From contig JACIWB010000004.1 of assembly GCA_014361245.1 (NCBI GenBank), positions 1 through 53,429 on the forward strand: 53,429 nucleotides of DNA, read 5' to 3'. The position numbers and the translations under genes are program-made. Origin of the DNA: Thermoplasmatales archaeon. GTDB lineage: Archaea; Thermoplasmatota; E2; UBA202; JdFR-43. This document shows, one piece after another, positions 17,387 to 25,151 of the stretch (the stretch's first letter is position 1; the number at the start of each line of letters is the position of its first letter). Below the pieces are notes generated by a model. The model was given only the letters and a program-made list of their open reading frames with translations, searched no databases and was not told the DNA's origin.

Positions 17387-17702
17387 GTTCCTCACTTTCT
17401 ATTTTATCTCTAAAATTTAACCCTACCAGCAATCTTTCTTTTTCTGCCTGCACTTTTTCCATTTCTTCTTTTTCATCCAGCACCCAGCCCCTCCCGTTGC
17501 ACTTTGGGCATATTTTCTTTGAGCAATGAGCCCCAAGCCCCCCTGTGCCAATATTCATATTTCTTGCATGCCATAAATCTATAATCTTTTGTATTATCTC
17601 AGGCACTTCCCTAAGCAAAAACCTTTGTTCCATTAGTAAAAGCTGTAACTTATCTATATCGCTTTTTGTAACATCAGGTATTAGCAAATCATGTTTTTTC
17701 AT
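17379..17702 (-). CDS. Small provirus protein with a Cys-rich zinc-knuckle-like motif
   Basis: 107 aa from ATG 17702, after a G-rich ribosome site. The middle carries HCSKKICPKCNGRGWV: a CxxCxGxGW element like half of a DnaJ-type zinc finger, with an extra Cys/His just before it. N-terminus helical; C-terminus charged. Unknown function; metal binding is an inference from the motif. Overlaps both neighbours by a few bases. Confidence 0.6.
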   Translation of the reverse strand: MKKHDLLIPDVTKSDIDKLQLLLMEQRFLLREVPEIIQKIIDLWHARNMNIGTGGLGAHCSKKICPKCNGRGWVLDEKEEMEKVQAEKERLLVGLNFRDKIESEEHE

Positions 17703-18066
17703 TTCTTCCCCCTGCAATATCTAAAAGTTTTTCTCCTAAATCTCTTGCCTGCGCAATGGATAAAATAATATGCCCGAATGTTTTCCAATCTTTGTATTTT
17801 CTTTCCATTATTTCTTCATTTCTTTTTCCAAAAAATACAATATCCACCTCTAACCCCCTTTTTTTATTTTGCTTTAAATCAATCGCTAATCTTGGCTTTC
17901 CATTTCCTTCTGATGTTGCTATGTTTTTATATTTTCCAACATTATTCATTTCAATAGAAGAAATTATCTTAAATTGATTATTATAAGTAGCAATTGCTTT
18001 TACTTCCTGCCATCTTCTTTTGATTATTTTATCTACTTTTTTATCCTGAAAATTATTCTGAAGCAT
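17689..18066 (-). CDS. Hypothetical provirus protein
   Basis: 125 aa, lysine-rich. ATG 18066 follows a GGGGGAT ribosome site at normal spacing and overlaps the phosphatase gene by 14 nt. Contains a beta-rich middle (FKIISSIEMNNVGKYKN; PRLAIDLKQNKKRGLEVDIVFFG) and a helical C-terminus. No family recognised. The context with a metallophosphatase suggests an early DNA-metabolism or host-interaction role, not shown by sequence. Confidence 0.6.
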   Translation of the reverse strand: MLQNNFQDKKVDKIIKRRWQEVKAIATYNNQFKIISSIEMNNVGKYKNIATSEGNGKPRLAIDLKQNKKRGLEVDIVFFGKRNEEIMERKYKDWKTFGHIILSIAQARDLGEKLLDIAGGRNEKT

Positions 18067-18880
18067 GTATATCCCCCGTATCTGGAATAATTGTTATTTT
18101 TATAACTCCTAAATCTGTTGGCGGGTATTCATATCTTTCAACATATGAAGTTGTGCTGCCTAATGCATAACCTTGTAAAAATGAGCCTGTTACCCCTCCT
18201 ATTTTCTTTTTGTAAATCAATTGTTGCTTTTTCTTTCCATTTATTGATAATTGGGATATTGTTGTTAATATTTTTTTATGAGCATGCCCTAACAGATAAA
18301 TATCAGCATCAAACCATGCCATCAAGTCCTCCAATCTATTTATTTTGTTTCCCCCTCTGCGCCCCCCTGCCCGCCCATGTGTGCTGAAAATAACAAAATT
18401 CCGTGTTGCTTTTGTTTTCCAATTATCCTTTCCCCTTATGAATTGCAAAGTTGTAAATGCAGAATACCGCAGATTTTTAACATTAAATTCTTTTGCAATT
18501 TCTTCTGTTACATCAATATGATAAAATCGCCTTATCGCTTCCTCATGGTTGCCCGCATGCAAGCCAATGCATTTATGTTTTATTTTTTCAAATAAATTAA
18601 TGAATTCATTTTTTTGTTCCTCAACTAAATTATCTAAACAATTAAGAAATTTTTTTGCAACAGCGGTTGGATCAAATCGCTTATCTGTATAATTTATCGC
18701 CTCAAGATAATCTCCCATTCCTATCCAAAAAGTATTCTCTTTTTCTGCGATCCAATCAATTAATGCTTTAATTTTTTTAATATCGCAACCCGCATTTCCT
18801 ATGTGTAGATCCCCGATTGGAATTATTCTGAATTTCTCGCCCTTTTTTTCATATGTTATTTTTATTTTATTTATTTCCAT
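18053..18880 (-). CDS. Calcineurin-like metallophosphoesterase
   Basis: 275 aa. The full set of family motifs is present: GDLHIG, GMGDYLE, GNHE, FSTHGRAGG and GHAHK, giving a two-metal active site. Phage versions resemble SbcD/Mre11 nucleases or phosphatases; no capping domain of Mre11 is clear, so the substrate is open. ATG 18880 follows GGGGTGG and is preferred over TTG 18892. The only recognisable enzyme of the early region. Confidence 0.82.
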   Translation of the reverse strand: MEINKIKITYEKKGEKFRIIPIGDLHIGNAGCDIKKIKALIDWIAEKENTFWIGMGDYLEAINYTDKRFDPTAVAKKFLNCLDNLVEEQKNEFINLFEKIKHKCIGLHAGNHEEAIRRFYHIDVTEEIAKEFNVKNLRYSAFTTLQFIRGKDNWKTKATRNFVIFSTHGRAGGRRGGNKINRLEDLMAWFDADIYLLGHAHKKILTTISQLSINGKKKQQLIYKKKIGGVTGSFLQGYALGSTTSYVERYEYPPTDLGVIKITIIPDTGDIHASE

Positions 18881-18906
18881 TTTCCACCCCAAGTATTTTT
18901 ATAAAA

Positions 18907-19080
18907 TCATTTCCCTTTCATTCTTCGCATAGAAAGATTATAATATCGCAATAGTGTTTTATTTTCTCCATATCCTCTTTTATTTTTTCCTTGTCTCTTA
19001 GCGCCGCCCGCCTTCATTAAATCCAGCGGTTCTATTGAGCCTGTTTTATAATGTTCATTGCCTCTTTCTTTTATGTTCAT
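18907..19080 (-). CDS. Small ORF with a DUF3310-like start, possibly frameshifted
   Basis: 57 aa. Start ATG 19080 overlaps the stop of the preceding gene (ATGA), which supports real translation. The N-terminus reads NEHYKTGSIEPLDLMKAG, like the HYxxGxIEPID start of phage DUF3310 proteins. After that the frame turns into a basic, unnatural-looking tail, while the +1 frame gives ALRDKEKIKEDMEKIKHYCD and a hydrophobic end with a stop near 18926. A one-base indel near 19010-19020 is therefore possible. Confidence 0.45.
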   Translation of the reverse strand: MNIKERGNEHYKTGSIEPLDLMKAGGAKRQGKNKRGYGENKTLLRYYNLSMRRMKGK

Positions 19081-19427
19081 CTTCCTCTTATTATTTTATT
19101 AATCACAAGTTTATCTACTTCTTCCCGTGTTAGCCCAAATTGCTCATATAAGAAGTTGTAGCGTGCTGCTGGAATCTGCCCTGTAAGTTCATAAATTTCC
19201 TTTGTTTTCTCAATGGCTGCCCCCATTCTTTTCATCTCTTTTTCTTCTATTGCTTCAATTACTGCTTCCTTTATTTTGCTATAATGGATGGAATTGAATT
19301 TCTTGATGTATTCTTTTAAAAAAGAATTTATTACGGGAGAAATTTTTAGTGAATGCTCTTTTATAAAAACATATATATCTTTATCAATTGTAATTTTCAG
19401 AATTGCTTTGTTGCCCTTAACCCGCAT
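19077..19427 (-). CDS. Probable ribbon-helix-helix DNA-binding protein
   Basis: 116 aa. Residues about 8-45 (AILKITIDKDIYVFIKEHS then ISPVINSFLKEYIKK) match a beta-strand plus two-helix RHH unit; the rest is helical (VIEAIEEKEMKRMGAAIEK). Possible early regulator. Its stop overlaps the start of the next small ORF. No close family was identified. Confidence 0.55.
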   Translation of the reverse strand: MRVKGNKAILKITIDKDIYVFIKEHSLKISPVINSFLKEYIKKFNSIHYSKIKEAVIEAIEEKEMKRMGAAIEKTKEIYELTGQIPAARYNFLYEQFGLTREEVDKLVINKIIRGR

Positions 19428-19428
19428 A

Positions 19429-19815
19429 TTACCCCTCTATTGTTACTGTGAATTTTTTTCCCAATTCTTCTAAAATATTCTTATCAATTTCTCCATACCA
19501 GCCCTTTCTTTGATTATCAAATTTAAATCCAATTGCTTTTAGATATTCTCTCTCATTAATTGTTTTTCTTTCCCCATCTGTTACAAAAACCTTAAATAAA
19601 TCTTTTTGTGGTTCTTTATTCTGTTTATATTGAAAATTCCTTAAAAACTGATTTGCTTGAGCCCGTATTGAAGCAATGATTTCAACATTCATTTTTTCTG
19701 CTAAAACCCCATGTTTTTCAAGAAAATCAATGATAAAAAGATGCTTCATGCATTCTTTTTCAAGGGCATTCATTTCTTCTTCTGTTAAAAATTTATTGAA
19801 ATCCATGCATTTCAC
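19429..19815 (-). CDS. Hypothetical provirus protein with a DUF5710-like C-terminal motif
   Basis: 128 aa. The C-terminal third reads EREYLKAIGFKFDNQRKGWYGEI, similar to the 'LG-x-W/F-D-x-x-x-x-W-Y' unit that ends many primases, helicases and nucleases. N-terminal part helical. Could bind DNA or a replication partner; function unknown. Overlaps the winged-helix gene start by 4 nt (ATG 19815). Confidence 0.55.
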   Translation of the reverse strand: MKCMDFNKFLTEEEMNALEKECMKHLFIIDFLEKHGVLAEKMNVEIIASIRAQANQFLRNFQYKQNKEPQKDLFKVFVTDGERKTINEREYLKAIGFKFDNQRKGWYGEIDKNILEELGKKFTVTIEG

Positions 19816-20120
19816 CTCTTAAAAAGTTTAATCGTTCTTTTCCCAATCCTAAGTGCTTTGCCGTTCTTCAAAAGTCTCTGTATTGCTTTGCTGACTTCAC
19901 GAGAATTTACTTTAAAGCCATTCAATCTTAATTCTTTAGTTAATTGTTTCAATGTTATTGTTTCATATTTCCATTCATGTAATATATCTTTTACTGCATC
20001 ATCCATTATTTTAACTTTTATTTTCCTTAACTCTACTTGCTGCGGCTTTGTGTGTTTATAAAAATTTTGCTTAATGCTGTTAAAAATTTCCTTGTTAGTC
20101 TGGAGAGCGGAAGGCAGCAA
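19812..20120 (-). CDS. Winged-helix-like small protein
   Basis: 102 aa from TTG 20120; ATG 20006 is an alternative start that still keeps the DNA-binding part. The region ETITLKQLTKELRLNGFKVNSREVSKAIQRLLKNG fits a helix-turn-helix followed by a basic wing (RIGKRTIKLFKR). Likely regulator or replication accessory protein. Start uncertain: an in-frame stop lies directly upstream of the TTG and no good ribosome site is seen. Confidence 0.5.
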   Translation of the reverse strand: MLPSALQTNKEIFNSIKQNFYKHTKPQQVELRKIKVKIMDDAVKDILHEWKYETITLKQLTKELRLNGFKVNSREVSKAIQRLLKNGKALRIGKRTIKLFKR

Positions 20121-20234
20121 TCATGCTTATCGCCGAGCTTTTTTGTTGTTTTCCACCCCACATTTTCAATTCTTATTAAAAATTATATAAAAAATATAAA
20201 AAAGTTGCAGGGGGGATAGATGTATTTATAATTT

Positions 20235-20720
20235 TTACGGCGGCAATAAGCCTTCATCTATTACCATATCTGTAAAATAGATATATTCTTCATATTTGAG
20301 ATATATGTTTGTTGTGTATAGCGTATCATATGGCACTTCAAAAACAATTTTTGTTGTGAAATCCCCGCCAGGTAATACATCTACAGCTTGATGCCCTATT
20401 TCATCAGCATATGTAACTGAATGATGGGCATATCTTATGTTATCTACATACAAATACCAATTCCATGCATTGGTGCTTATACTTTCCTTGTTATGATTAT
20501 TTACTATTCTTATTGTTACTACTGCATAAATATATCCTTCTTGTGGTTTAGAATATGCTCCAATCTTATTTTTATATTCTATTTCATAATCCCATAAGAT
20601 AACATTTTTATTTTCTGATTTTTTTTCACTTGGATAATTCAGCAAAGATATGAATGTAATTGTGAATAATAATCCTATTATTATAGAAATGGCTATAATT
20701 ATTTTTTCTTTTTTATTCAT
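20235..20720 (-). CDS. Membrane-anchored DUF4352-like protein
   Basis: 161 aa: one N-terminal membrane helix (IIIAISIIIGLLFTITFISLL) and an extracellular beta-sandwich with the DUF4352 pattern (EGYIYAVVTIRIVNNHNKES, then LPGGDFTTKIVFEVP). A strong TATA-like box (about 20740-20752) lies about 25 bp before the ATG, so it has its own promoter. Sitting between early and late genes with its own promoter, it may be expressed by the dormant provirus (a 'moron'-like surface protein); this is inference. A 20-bp piece of its coding sequence recurs downstream of the tandem repeat at 20864. Confidence 0.65.
   Translation of the reverse strand: MNKKEKIIIAISIIIGLLFTITFISLLNYPSEKKSENKNVILWDYEIEYKNKIGAYSKPQEGYIYAVVTIRIVNNHNKESISTNAWNWYLYVDNIRYAHHSVTYADEIGHQAVDVLPGGDFTTKIVFEVPYDTLYTTNIYLKYEEYIYFTDMVIDEGLLPP
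20424..20443. repeat. 20-bp direct repeat, copy inside DUF4352 gene
   Basis: Identical to 20864-20883, exactly 440 bp away. Here it encodes part of the extracellular domain (around RYAHH). Confidence 0.9.
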
Positions 20721-20811
20721 GATATATAAATTAAAAATTTTTATATAATTTTTTTTATAACCTTTATTTCATGTGGAAATTTTAAAAAACTATTATTTTA
20801 CACAAGCGGAT

Positions 20812-20872
20812 GGGCATAATGGGCATAATGGGCATAATGGGCATAATGGGCATAATGGGCATAATGGGCATA
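20812..20872. repeat. Tandem 9-bp repeat, 6 perfect copies plus a partial one
   Basis: Unit GGGCATAAT: six exact copies 20812-20865, then GGGCATA (20866-20872). It lies in the spacer between the DUF4352 gene promoter and the coiled-coil protein gene. The plus-strand ORF through it would be a (GHN)n run and is unlikely to be a gene. Confidence 0.95.
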
Positions 20873-20883
20873 TCTTATGTTAT
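20864..20883. repeat. 20-bp direct repeat, copy at the edge of the 9-bp tandem array
   Basis: Starts within the last complete 9-bp unit and runs into the 3' end of the neighbouring gene. The array probably grew from the ATGGGCATA part of this sequence. Confidence 0.9.
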
Positions 20884-21101
20884 AATAGCTTTAATATAAT
20901 TCCAATAATTAAAGTAATCAATCCACCGCTTAAGCCTCCTAAAATTTTAAAATAGGTTTTATGAATTGCAAGTTCTTCCTTTATCTTTATTATGCATTCT
21001 AATTTGCGTTGGATCTCCTTTATTTCTTCCATAATCATATCTATTTTTTCTGCATTCCTTATTGTTAGCTCTTTTAATGTTTCTTTATTATCATTTTTCA
21101 T
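20880..21101 (-). CDS. Coiled-coil protein with C-terminal membrane helix (XhlA/holin-associated type)
   Basis: 73 aa. A heptad-like helix (NAEKIDMIMEEIKEIQRKLECI) leads into one membrane helix (ILGGLSGGLITLIIGIILKLL). This layout matches XhlA-type haemolysin/lysis accessory proteins located after tail genes in phages. Function in lysis or egress is an inference from architecture and position after the hub gene. Starts ATG 21101. Confidence 0.6.
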   Translation of the reverse strand: MKNDNKETLKELTIRNAEKIDMIMEEIKEIQRKLECIIKIKEELAIHKTYFKILGGLSGGLITLIIGIILKLL

Positions 21102-21123
21102 CCTACCACCTCATGTTAAACTG

Positions 21124-23046
21124 TTAAACTAATTCAACCCCTTTCATTAACTTAGCAATTATACTTTCTATAACATCTTCTGTTTTTCTTCCAAGATAAA
21201 GATATGTGCGCCAGCGCCCAGATGGTAAAATTTTATGCTCATAAGAATGCACGCTCATAAAAACATCAACTAAATCATTATTATCAAGTGAATGCAAATA
21301 AAGCTTAACTTTTTCAACTAAACTTAATGAATTTATACCCTCAACTTCTATTTCAACAAATTTGTTTGGCGCATTATAATTATTTGCAAAATAATCTGCT
21401 ATCTTTTTTGCAAATGAATATGTTATTAATTTGTTTATGTTTAACTTATATGGCTTTACTCCATACGCTGCTTGAGAAGATGCATTGCTTGCTGTTGCAA
21501 CAATTTTATCATAATTAAATCCAAGCTCAAAACATAGATCCTCATTATAAGGAATATTTAAAATCAAAAATTTTCCATCTGGATAATCATTATTTGTTGA
21601 AAATTTATACATCAAATCATCTACATATTGCAATAAAAATATGCTGAAGGCATAGTATTGGTTATTTGATAAATTAACAGGATTATTGAAAAAAATCCAA
21701 TCAGTCCATTGGATATTGTTGTATAAAGAAATCGCATTTGTTTCTGCCAATGCCTTCCCCCGCCAGGCAACACACCACCTGCTGCTATCATATCCTTGCA
21801 CAAAACAGCCAAATTCATTTATATGAAAATTATAAGTTGTGCCGCTATTATTTTTTACATATAATCTTACTTTATTTGTTGTTACTCCTGAAGCAAGATG
21901 CAATTCCCTTGCTAAATCTGCATCAAGATTTCCTTGCTCTACCCAGCTGCCACCAACATATGCATATATTTTATATACAAAATTTTCAACCTTATCACAT
22001 ATTGCGATAAAACTAACAAAATTTTGTGATGATGAAAATTCATAATCAATTGTTAATTCATCTCCATTATTCAGGTAAAAGCTTACATCAGTATAAAAAT
22101 TTCCATCATATAAATTTGCCAGGCTCCCGCCACTTGGTGTTTTATTCGCAGTTACTGAGCTTGGTTGCACAGATTTTGCAACATTATAAATACATATTTT
22201 TAAATCTCCATATTTTTGCGATAGCTTTTTACCTCTTAATTTAATTGCATAGAGATTAGTATAAAGATTTGTGGCCTTGAATATTTGATCTATAATTCTA
22301 TAATTCTTTCCCAGCCCCACCCCTTCATCATAATCAACAACATTATTTTTTATATAATCTGCAAAATTTTCCTCACCGATTATTTCAACATAATTTCTTA
22401 TATCATCTTCAACTTCAACACTTGCATTTAAAATTAGCCTATCTGGGTTATCACTTGCATTATCACTAAATTTTTTTGGGCTTGCTGGCTCGCTTCTTTT
22501 TATATAATTTATTCTTTTTCTGCTGTTAGCTGTATCCCAATCCATGAAGAATATGCAGCCATCAATTTTTGATAAATATGCTAAGCAATCCCCAAGCATC
22601 ATTCCATCAAATACTATTTCTTGCTCTATTGCTACCCCTGATGAATAATCTATATTCTTGGTTATTGTTTCTGGAAAAAATCCATCCATCAATGCTGCGG
22701 CAATAGTTGCAGTATAACTTCCAGCTGGATATGTATAATTTGCTTCATATCTATACAAATCATAAGTCAAACCCGCACATTCAACTTCTAACCCAACCAC
22801 TCCATCAAAAAATCTTCTTATATATTTTATATATCCTCTGAATTCCTCTACATTGTTTATTTTAATTACTATTTTTTTACCTATGTTTAAACTTTTCCAA
22901 TCTGTGCCTGCATCTCTTAACTGAAAGGATGCTGTCTGATATTCTTCATTAACACTATTGCGAATATTTAATTTTTCTACCACAAAATTTTTTTCTGTTA
23001 AATTGCCCCAGCTATCGCCTATTAAAATGTTTATTGTTGGTTTCAT
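21124..23046 (-). CDS. Tail hub / distal tail protein with a discoidin-like binding module
   Basis: 640 aa. N-terminal region (VEKLNIRNSVNEEYQTASFQL; IVIKINNVEEFRGYI) resembles phage hub/baseplate proteins that bridge tail tube and tip. Around residues 300-420 there is an inserted beta-sandwich (SLANLYDGNFYTDVSFYL ... VRLYVKNNSGTTYNFHINEFGCF) that resembles F5/8-type carbohydrate-binding modules. The C-terminal part returns to hub-like sequence. Likely the cell-binding tip of the tail. Start overlaps the tape-measure stop (ATGA). Confidence 0.7.
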   Translation of the reverse strand: MKPTINILIGDSWGNLTEKNFVVEKLNIRNSVNEEYQTASFQLRDAGTDWKSLNIGKKIVIKINNVEEFRGYIKYIRRFFDGVVGLEVECAGLTYDLYRYEANYTYPAGSYTATIAAALMDGFFPETITKNIDYSSGVAIEQEIVFDGMMLGDCLAYLSKIDGCIFFMDWDTANSRKRINYIKRSEPASPKKFSDNASDNPDRLILNASVEVEDDIRNYVEIIGEENFADYIKNNVVDYDEGVGLGKNYRIIDQIFKATNLYTNLYAIKLRGKKLSQKYGDLKICIYNVAKSVQPSSVTANKTPSGGSLANLYDGNFYTDVSFYLNNGDELTIDYEFSSSQNFVSFIAICDKVENFVYKIYAYVGGSWVEQGNLDADLARELHLASGVTTNKVRLYVKNNSGTTYNFHINEFGCFVQGYDSSRWCVAWRGKALAETNAISLYNNIQWTDWIFFNNPVNLSNNQYYAFSIFLLQYVDDLMYKFSTNNDYPDGKFLILNIPYNEDLCFELGFNYDKIVATASNASSQAAYGVKPYKLNINKLITYSFAKKIADYFANNYNAPNKFVEIEVEGINSLSLVEKVKLYLHSLDNNDLVDVFMSVHSYEHKILPSGRWRTYLYLGRKTEDVIESIIAKLMKGVELV

Positions 23047-24623
23047 CTTCCAGCCACAGCCAAAACTTTTTGTATAAATTCTCTTGGGTCAGTTGTAATT
23101 GTAACCCCATACATAGTTATATTTGTTGTTGAAGAAGTTGTTGTTATAGGAGTTGCTGCCGCTGTTGTTGATGCTGGCAATGATAATCTTTCTATTTCTG
23201 GCAAGCCCGGCAGTTTTGCAATTGTTGCATTATAAAAATCTATTATTGCATTAATGCAACTAATGACTGGAGATATAATATAACTATTTAGAAATCCTTT
23301 AAATACTTCTGCCCAATTTATGAATATACTTTTTGCTCCTTCCCATAAATTGCTCCAACTTATAGTTATTGTGTTCCAACATTCTTTTATGCCACTTATC
23401 AATACCTTCCATATTCCTGTAAAATAATCTGCCCATCCTACAAATATATTTTTCGCATTTCCCCATAAATTACCCCAGCCTGCAACTATTTCATTCCATT
23501 TTTCTTTTAAGAAATCTACTAATTTTTTAAATGCAAACATTGTTGGATTTGTAAATAATAAAACTTTATCACCTGCTTCAATTAAATCATATATGAATGC
23601 TCCAAATGCTATTTTTGCATCATGTATTTTATTTTTTAGTAACTCATATTTTGCTGCTGTTCCTGTTTCTATTATTATTGCTTGCTCTAACATTGTGCCA
23701 CTCGCATTTTCTATTTCCTTATTAATATCCTCAAATGCACTCTTGCCTCTATTAACTACCGCTGCTAAAGCTGAAATTGCCCTTACATCTGCCAAGCCAA
23801 GCAAATAGAATATCTTCTGCTGCTCTGTTGTCCCTGCAAGCGCCTTCATTAAATCAAACATTATATCGCTGAAATCTCTAAACCTGCCACTGCTATCATA
23901 AACTTTAACACCCAGCTCCCTTAGTATCTCCATTGTTTTTTCATCGCCAGCAGCAAGATTTAGCATTATTCTTCTTAAAGCTGTTCCTGCCTGGCTTCCT
24001 CTTATCCCTGCGTCTGCAAACATATCAAGAGTTGTAAGCAAATCATCCAAACTTACACCCAGCGTGGCTGCAGCAGGCGCCGCATACGAAAATGCTTCCT
24101 GCAATTCATCCATGTTTGTTAAGCTTAATTGTTGTGCTTTTGTCATTTTATCAAGAGCAATAGTTAATTCATCAGCTGAATAAAGAAATGTTTTCATTAT
24201 CGTCATTGCTGTGTCTGAAGCTTTGCCCATATCTGTAAAGGTAACTTCTGCAAACTTCGCAACAGTTGGCAAAACTTTCAGAGCTGTTTCAGCATCTAAA
24301 CCAGCTGAAGCAAGATAATAAAGCCCTCTTGCAGCATCTTCTACATGAATGTAAGGCATTTGCTTCGGAATTTCTCTTATTACCTTCATAGCTTTATTAT
24401 AAAGCTCATCTGAAAATTTGCCAAACATTGAAAGTGATTTCCTTAGTTCTCTATCTACATTTGCAAATGCCTCAAACGAAGATTTTGCAAGATATGCAAT
24501 ACCTGTAACTGCAGCAGCAACTCCTACACCTTTTAATGAAAGAAATGAAGATGTAATATTATTAATTACTCTACTTGCTTCATCAGTAGCTGAAATTAAT
24601 ATATTCAATCTTTCAGTATTCAT
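23043..24623 (-). CDS. Tail tape measure protein
   Basis: 526 aa. Contains the conserved tape-measure block: SAGLDAETALKVLPTVAKFAEVT, SLTNMDELQEAFSYAAPAAA, LGVSLDDLLTTLDMFADAG and RGSQAGTALRRIMLNLA, as in TIGR01760-type proteins. A tryptophan-rich repeat follows (KEKWNEIVAGWGNLWGNAK; ECWNTITISWSNLWEGAK). Length sets tail length. ATG 24623 overlaps the end of the frameshifted chaperone frame (stop 24615-24613), the usual G/GT-tape order. Confidence 0.9.
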   Translation of the reverse strand: MNTERLNILISATDEASRVINNITSSFLSLKGVGVAAAVTGIAYLAKSSFEAFANVDRELRKSLSMFGKFSDELYNKAMKVIREIPKQMPYIHVEDAARGLYYLASAGLDAETALKVLPTVAKFAEVTFTDMGKASDTAMTIMKTFLYSADELTIALDKMTKAQQLSLTNMDELQEAFSYAAPAAATLGVSLDDLLTTLDMFADAGIRGSQAGTALRRIMLNLAAGDEKTMEILRELGVKVYDSSGRFRDFSDIMFDLMKALAGTTEQQKIFYLLGLADVRAISALAAVVNRGKSAFEDINKEIENASGTMLEQAIIIETGTAAKYELLKNKIHDAKIAFGAFIYDLIEAGDKVLLFTNPTMFAFKKLVDFLKEKWNEIVAGWGNLWGNAKNIFVGWADYFTGIWKVLISGIKECWNTITISWSNLWEGAKSIFINWAEVFKGFLNSYIISPVISCINAIIDFYNATIAKLPGLPEIERLSLPASTTAAATPITTTSSTTNITMYGVTITTDPREFIQKVLAVAGR

Positions 24624-25151
24624 CTTTAAGCCTTCTAACTATTTCTAAATCTCTTAATGTTGCTTTCTCTACCTTTATTTTTTCTCCCTCAAACACTTCA
24701 GCAAGATATTTCACATCTTCTATTCTCATTTTCCTTGCCTCTTCACATGATATATGCAATGTCAATGCAATTATCGCAATTGCTTTTTTTATTTCTTTAT
24801 ACTGCTTCTCTATTTTTGCTTCCCATGAAAAAAATCAACACCACCTTCGCCCTCTGCCACCTCTGCTAATTTTTCCATCAAAGCCCTACTCAATTTTCTC
24901 TGTTCCTTCAGGGAAAACTTCTTTATTGTATCTGATGTAACATTTTTATCTACTCTTGAAAGAATTGAAGCAAAGAAAGCGAAGGCGCCCTCCTGCTCTG
25001 CAAGCGCCTTCACTTCATCGATATCAAGAGCATCTTTGTATTGCTTTTTTACTTCAATTATTCTTTTCAGTCTTGCCTCTTCATCTGCTATAGTTACTTC
25101 TGGGAATTCGAATTCTTCATTATTATTTATCCCTTGAATTTTTATCCTCAT
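24613..25151 (-). CDS. Tail assembly chaperone GT, made by -1 ribosomal frameshift
   Basis: Slippery heptamer T-TTT-TTT at 24834-24828 is in the correct zero-frame phase (GAT TTT TTT). A -1 shift after codon 108 opens 71 further codons starting SWEAKIEKQYKEIKKA and ending RRLKDEY, with the stop at 24615-24613 overlapping the tape-measure start. Total 179 aa. The extension reads as natural helical protein, fills the otherwise empty 24624-24809 gap, and has the position of lambda gpGT. Expression ratio and stimulatory structure are unknown. Confidence 0.75.
24810..25151 (-). CDS. Tail assembly chaperone G
   Basis: 113 aa, acidic and helical, between tail tube and tape measure genes: the place of the lambda-type gpG chaperone. 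The frame ends soon after a T7 run (24834-24828). ATG 25151 overlaps the tube gene stop (TGATG). It probably coats the tape measure during tail assembly together with the longer frameshifted form. Confidence 0.75.
   Translation of the reverse strand: MRIKIQGINNNEEFEFPEVTIADEEARLKRIIEVKKQYKDALDIDEVKALAEQEGAFAFFASILSRVDKNVTSDTIKKFSLKEQRKLSRALMEKLAEVAEGEGGVDFFHGKQK
24828..24834 (-). promoter_or_regulatory. Slippery site for programmed -1 frameshift
   Basis: Seven thymines in the coding strand, phased X-XXY-YYZ. The zero frame ends 15 nt later at a TAG (24812-24810). Confidence 0.7.

Noticed and set aside
20773-20955. Plus-strand ORF encoding a (Gly-His-Asn)n run
   Set aside because: It is only the translation of the 9-bp tandem repeat, runs opposite to all provirus genes, and the flanking sequence is not protein-like.
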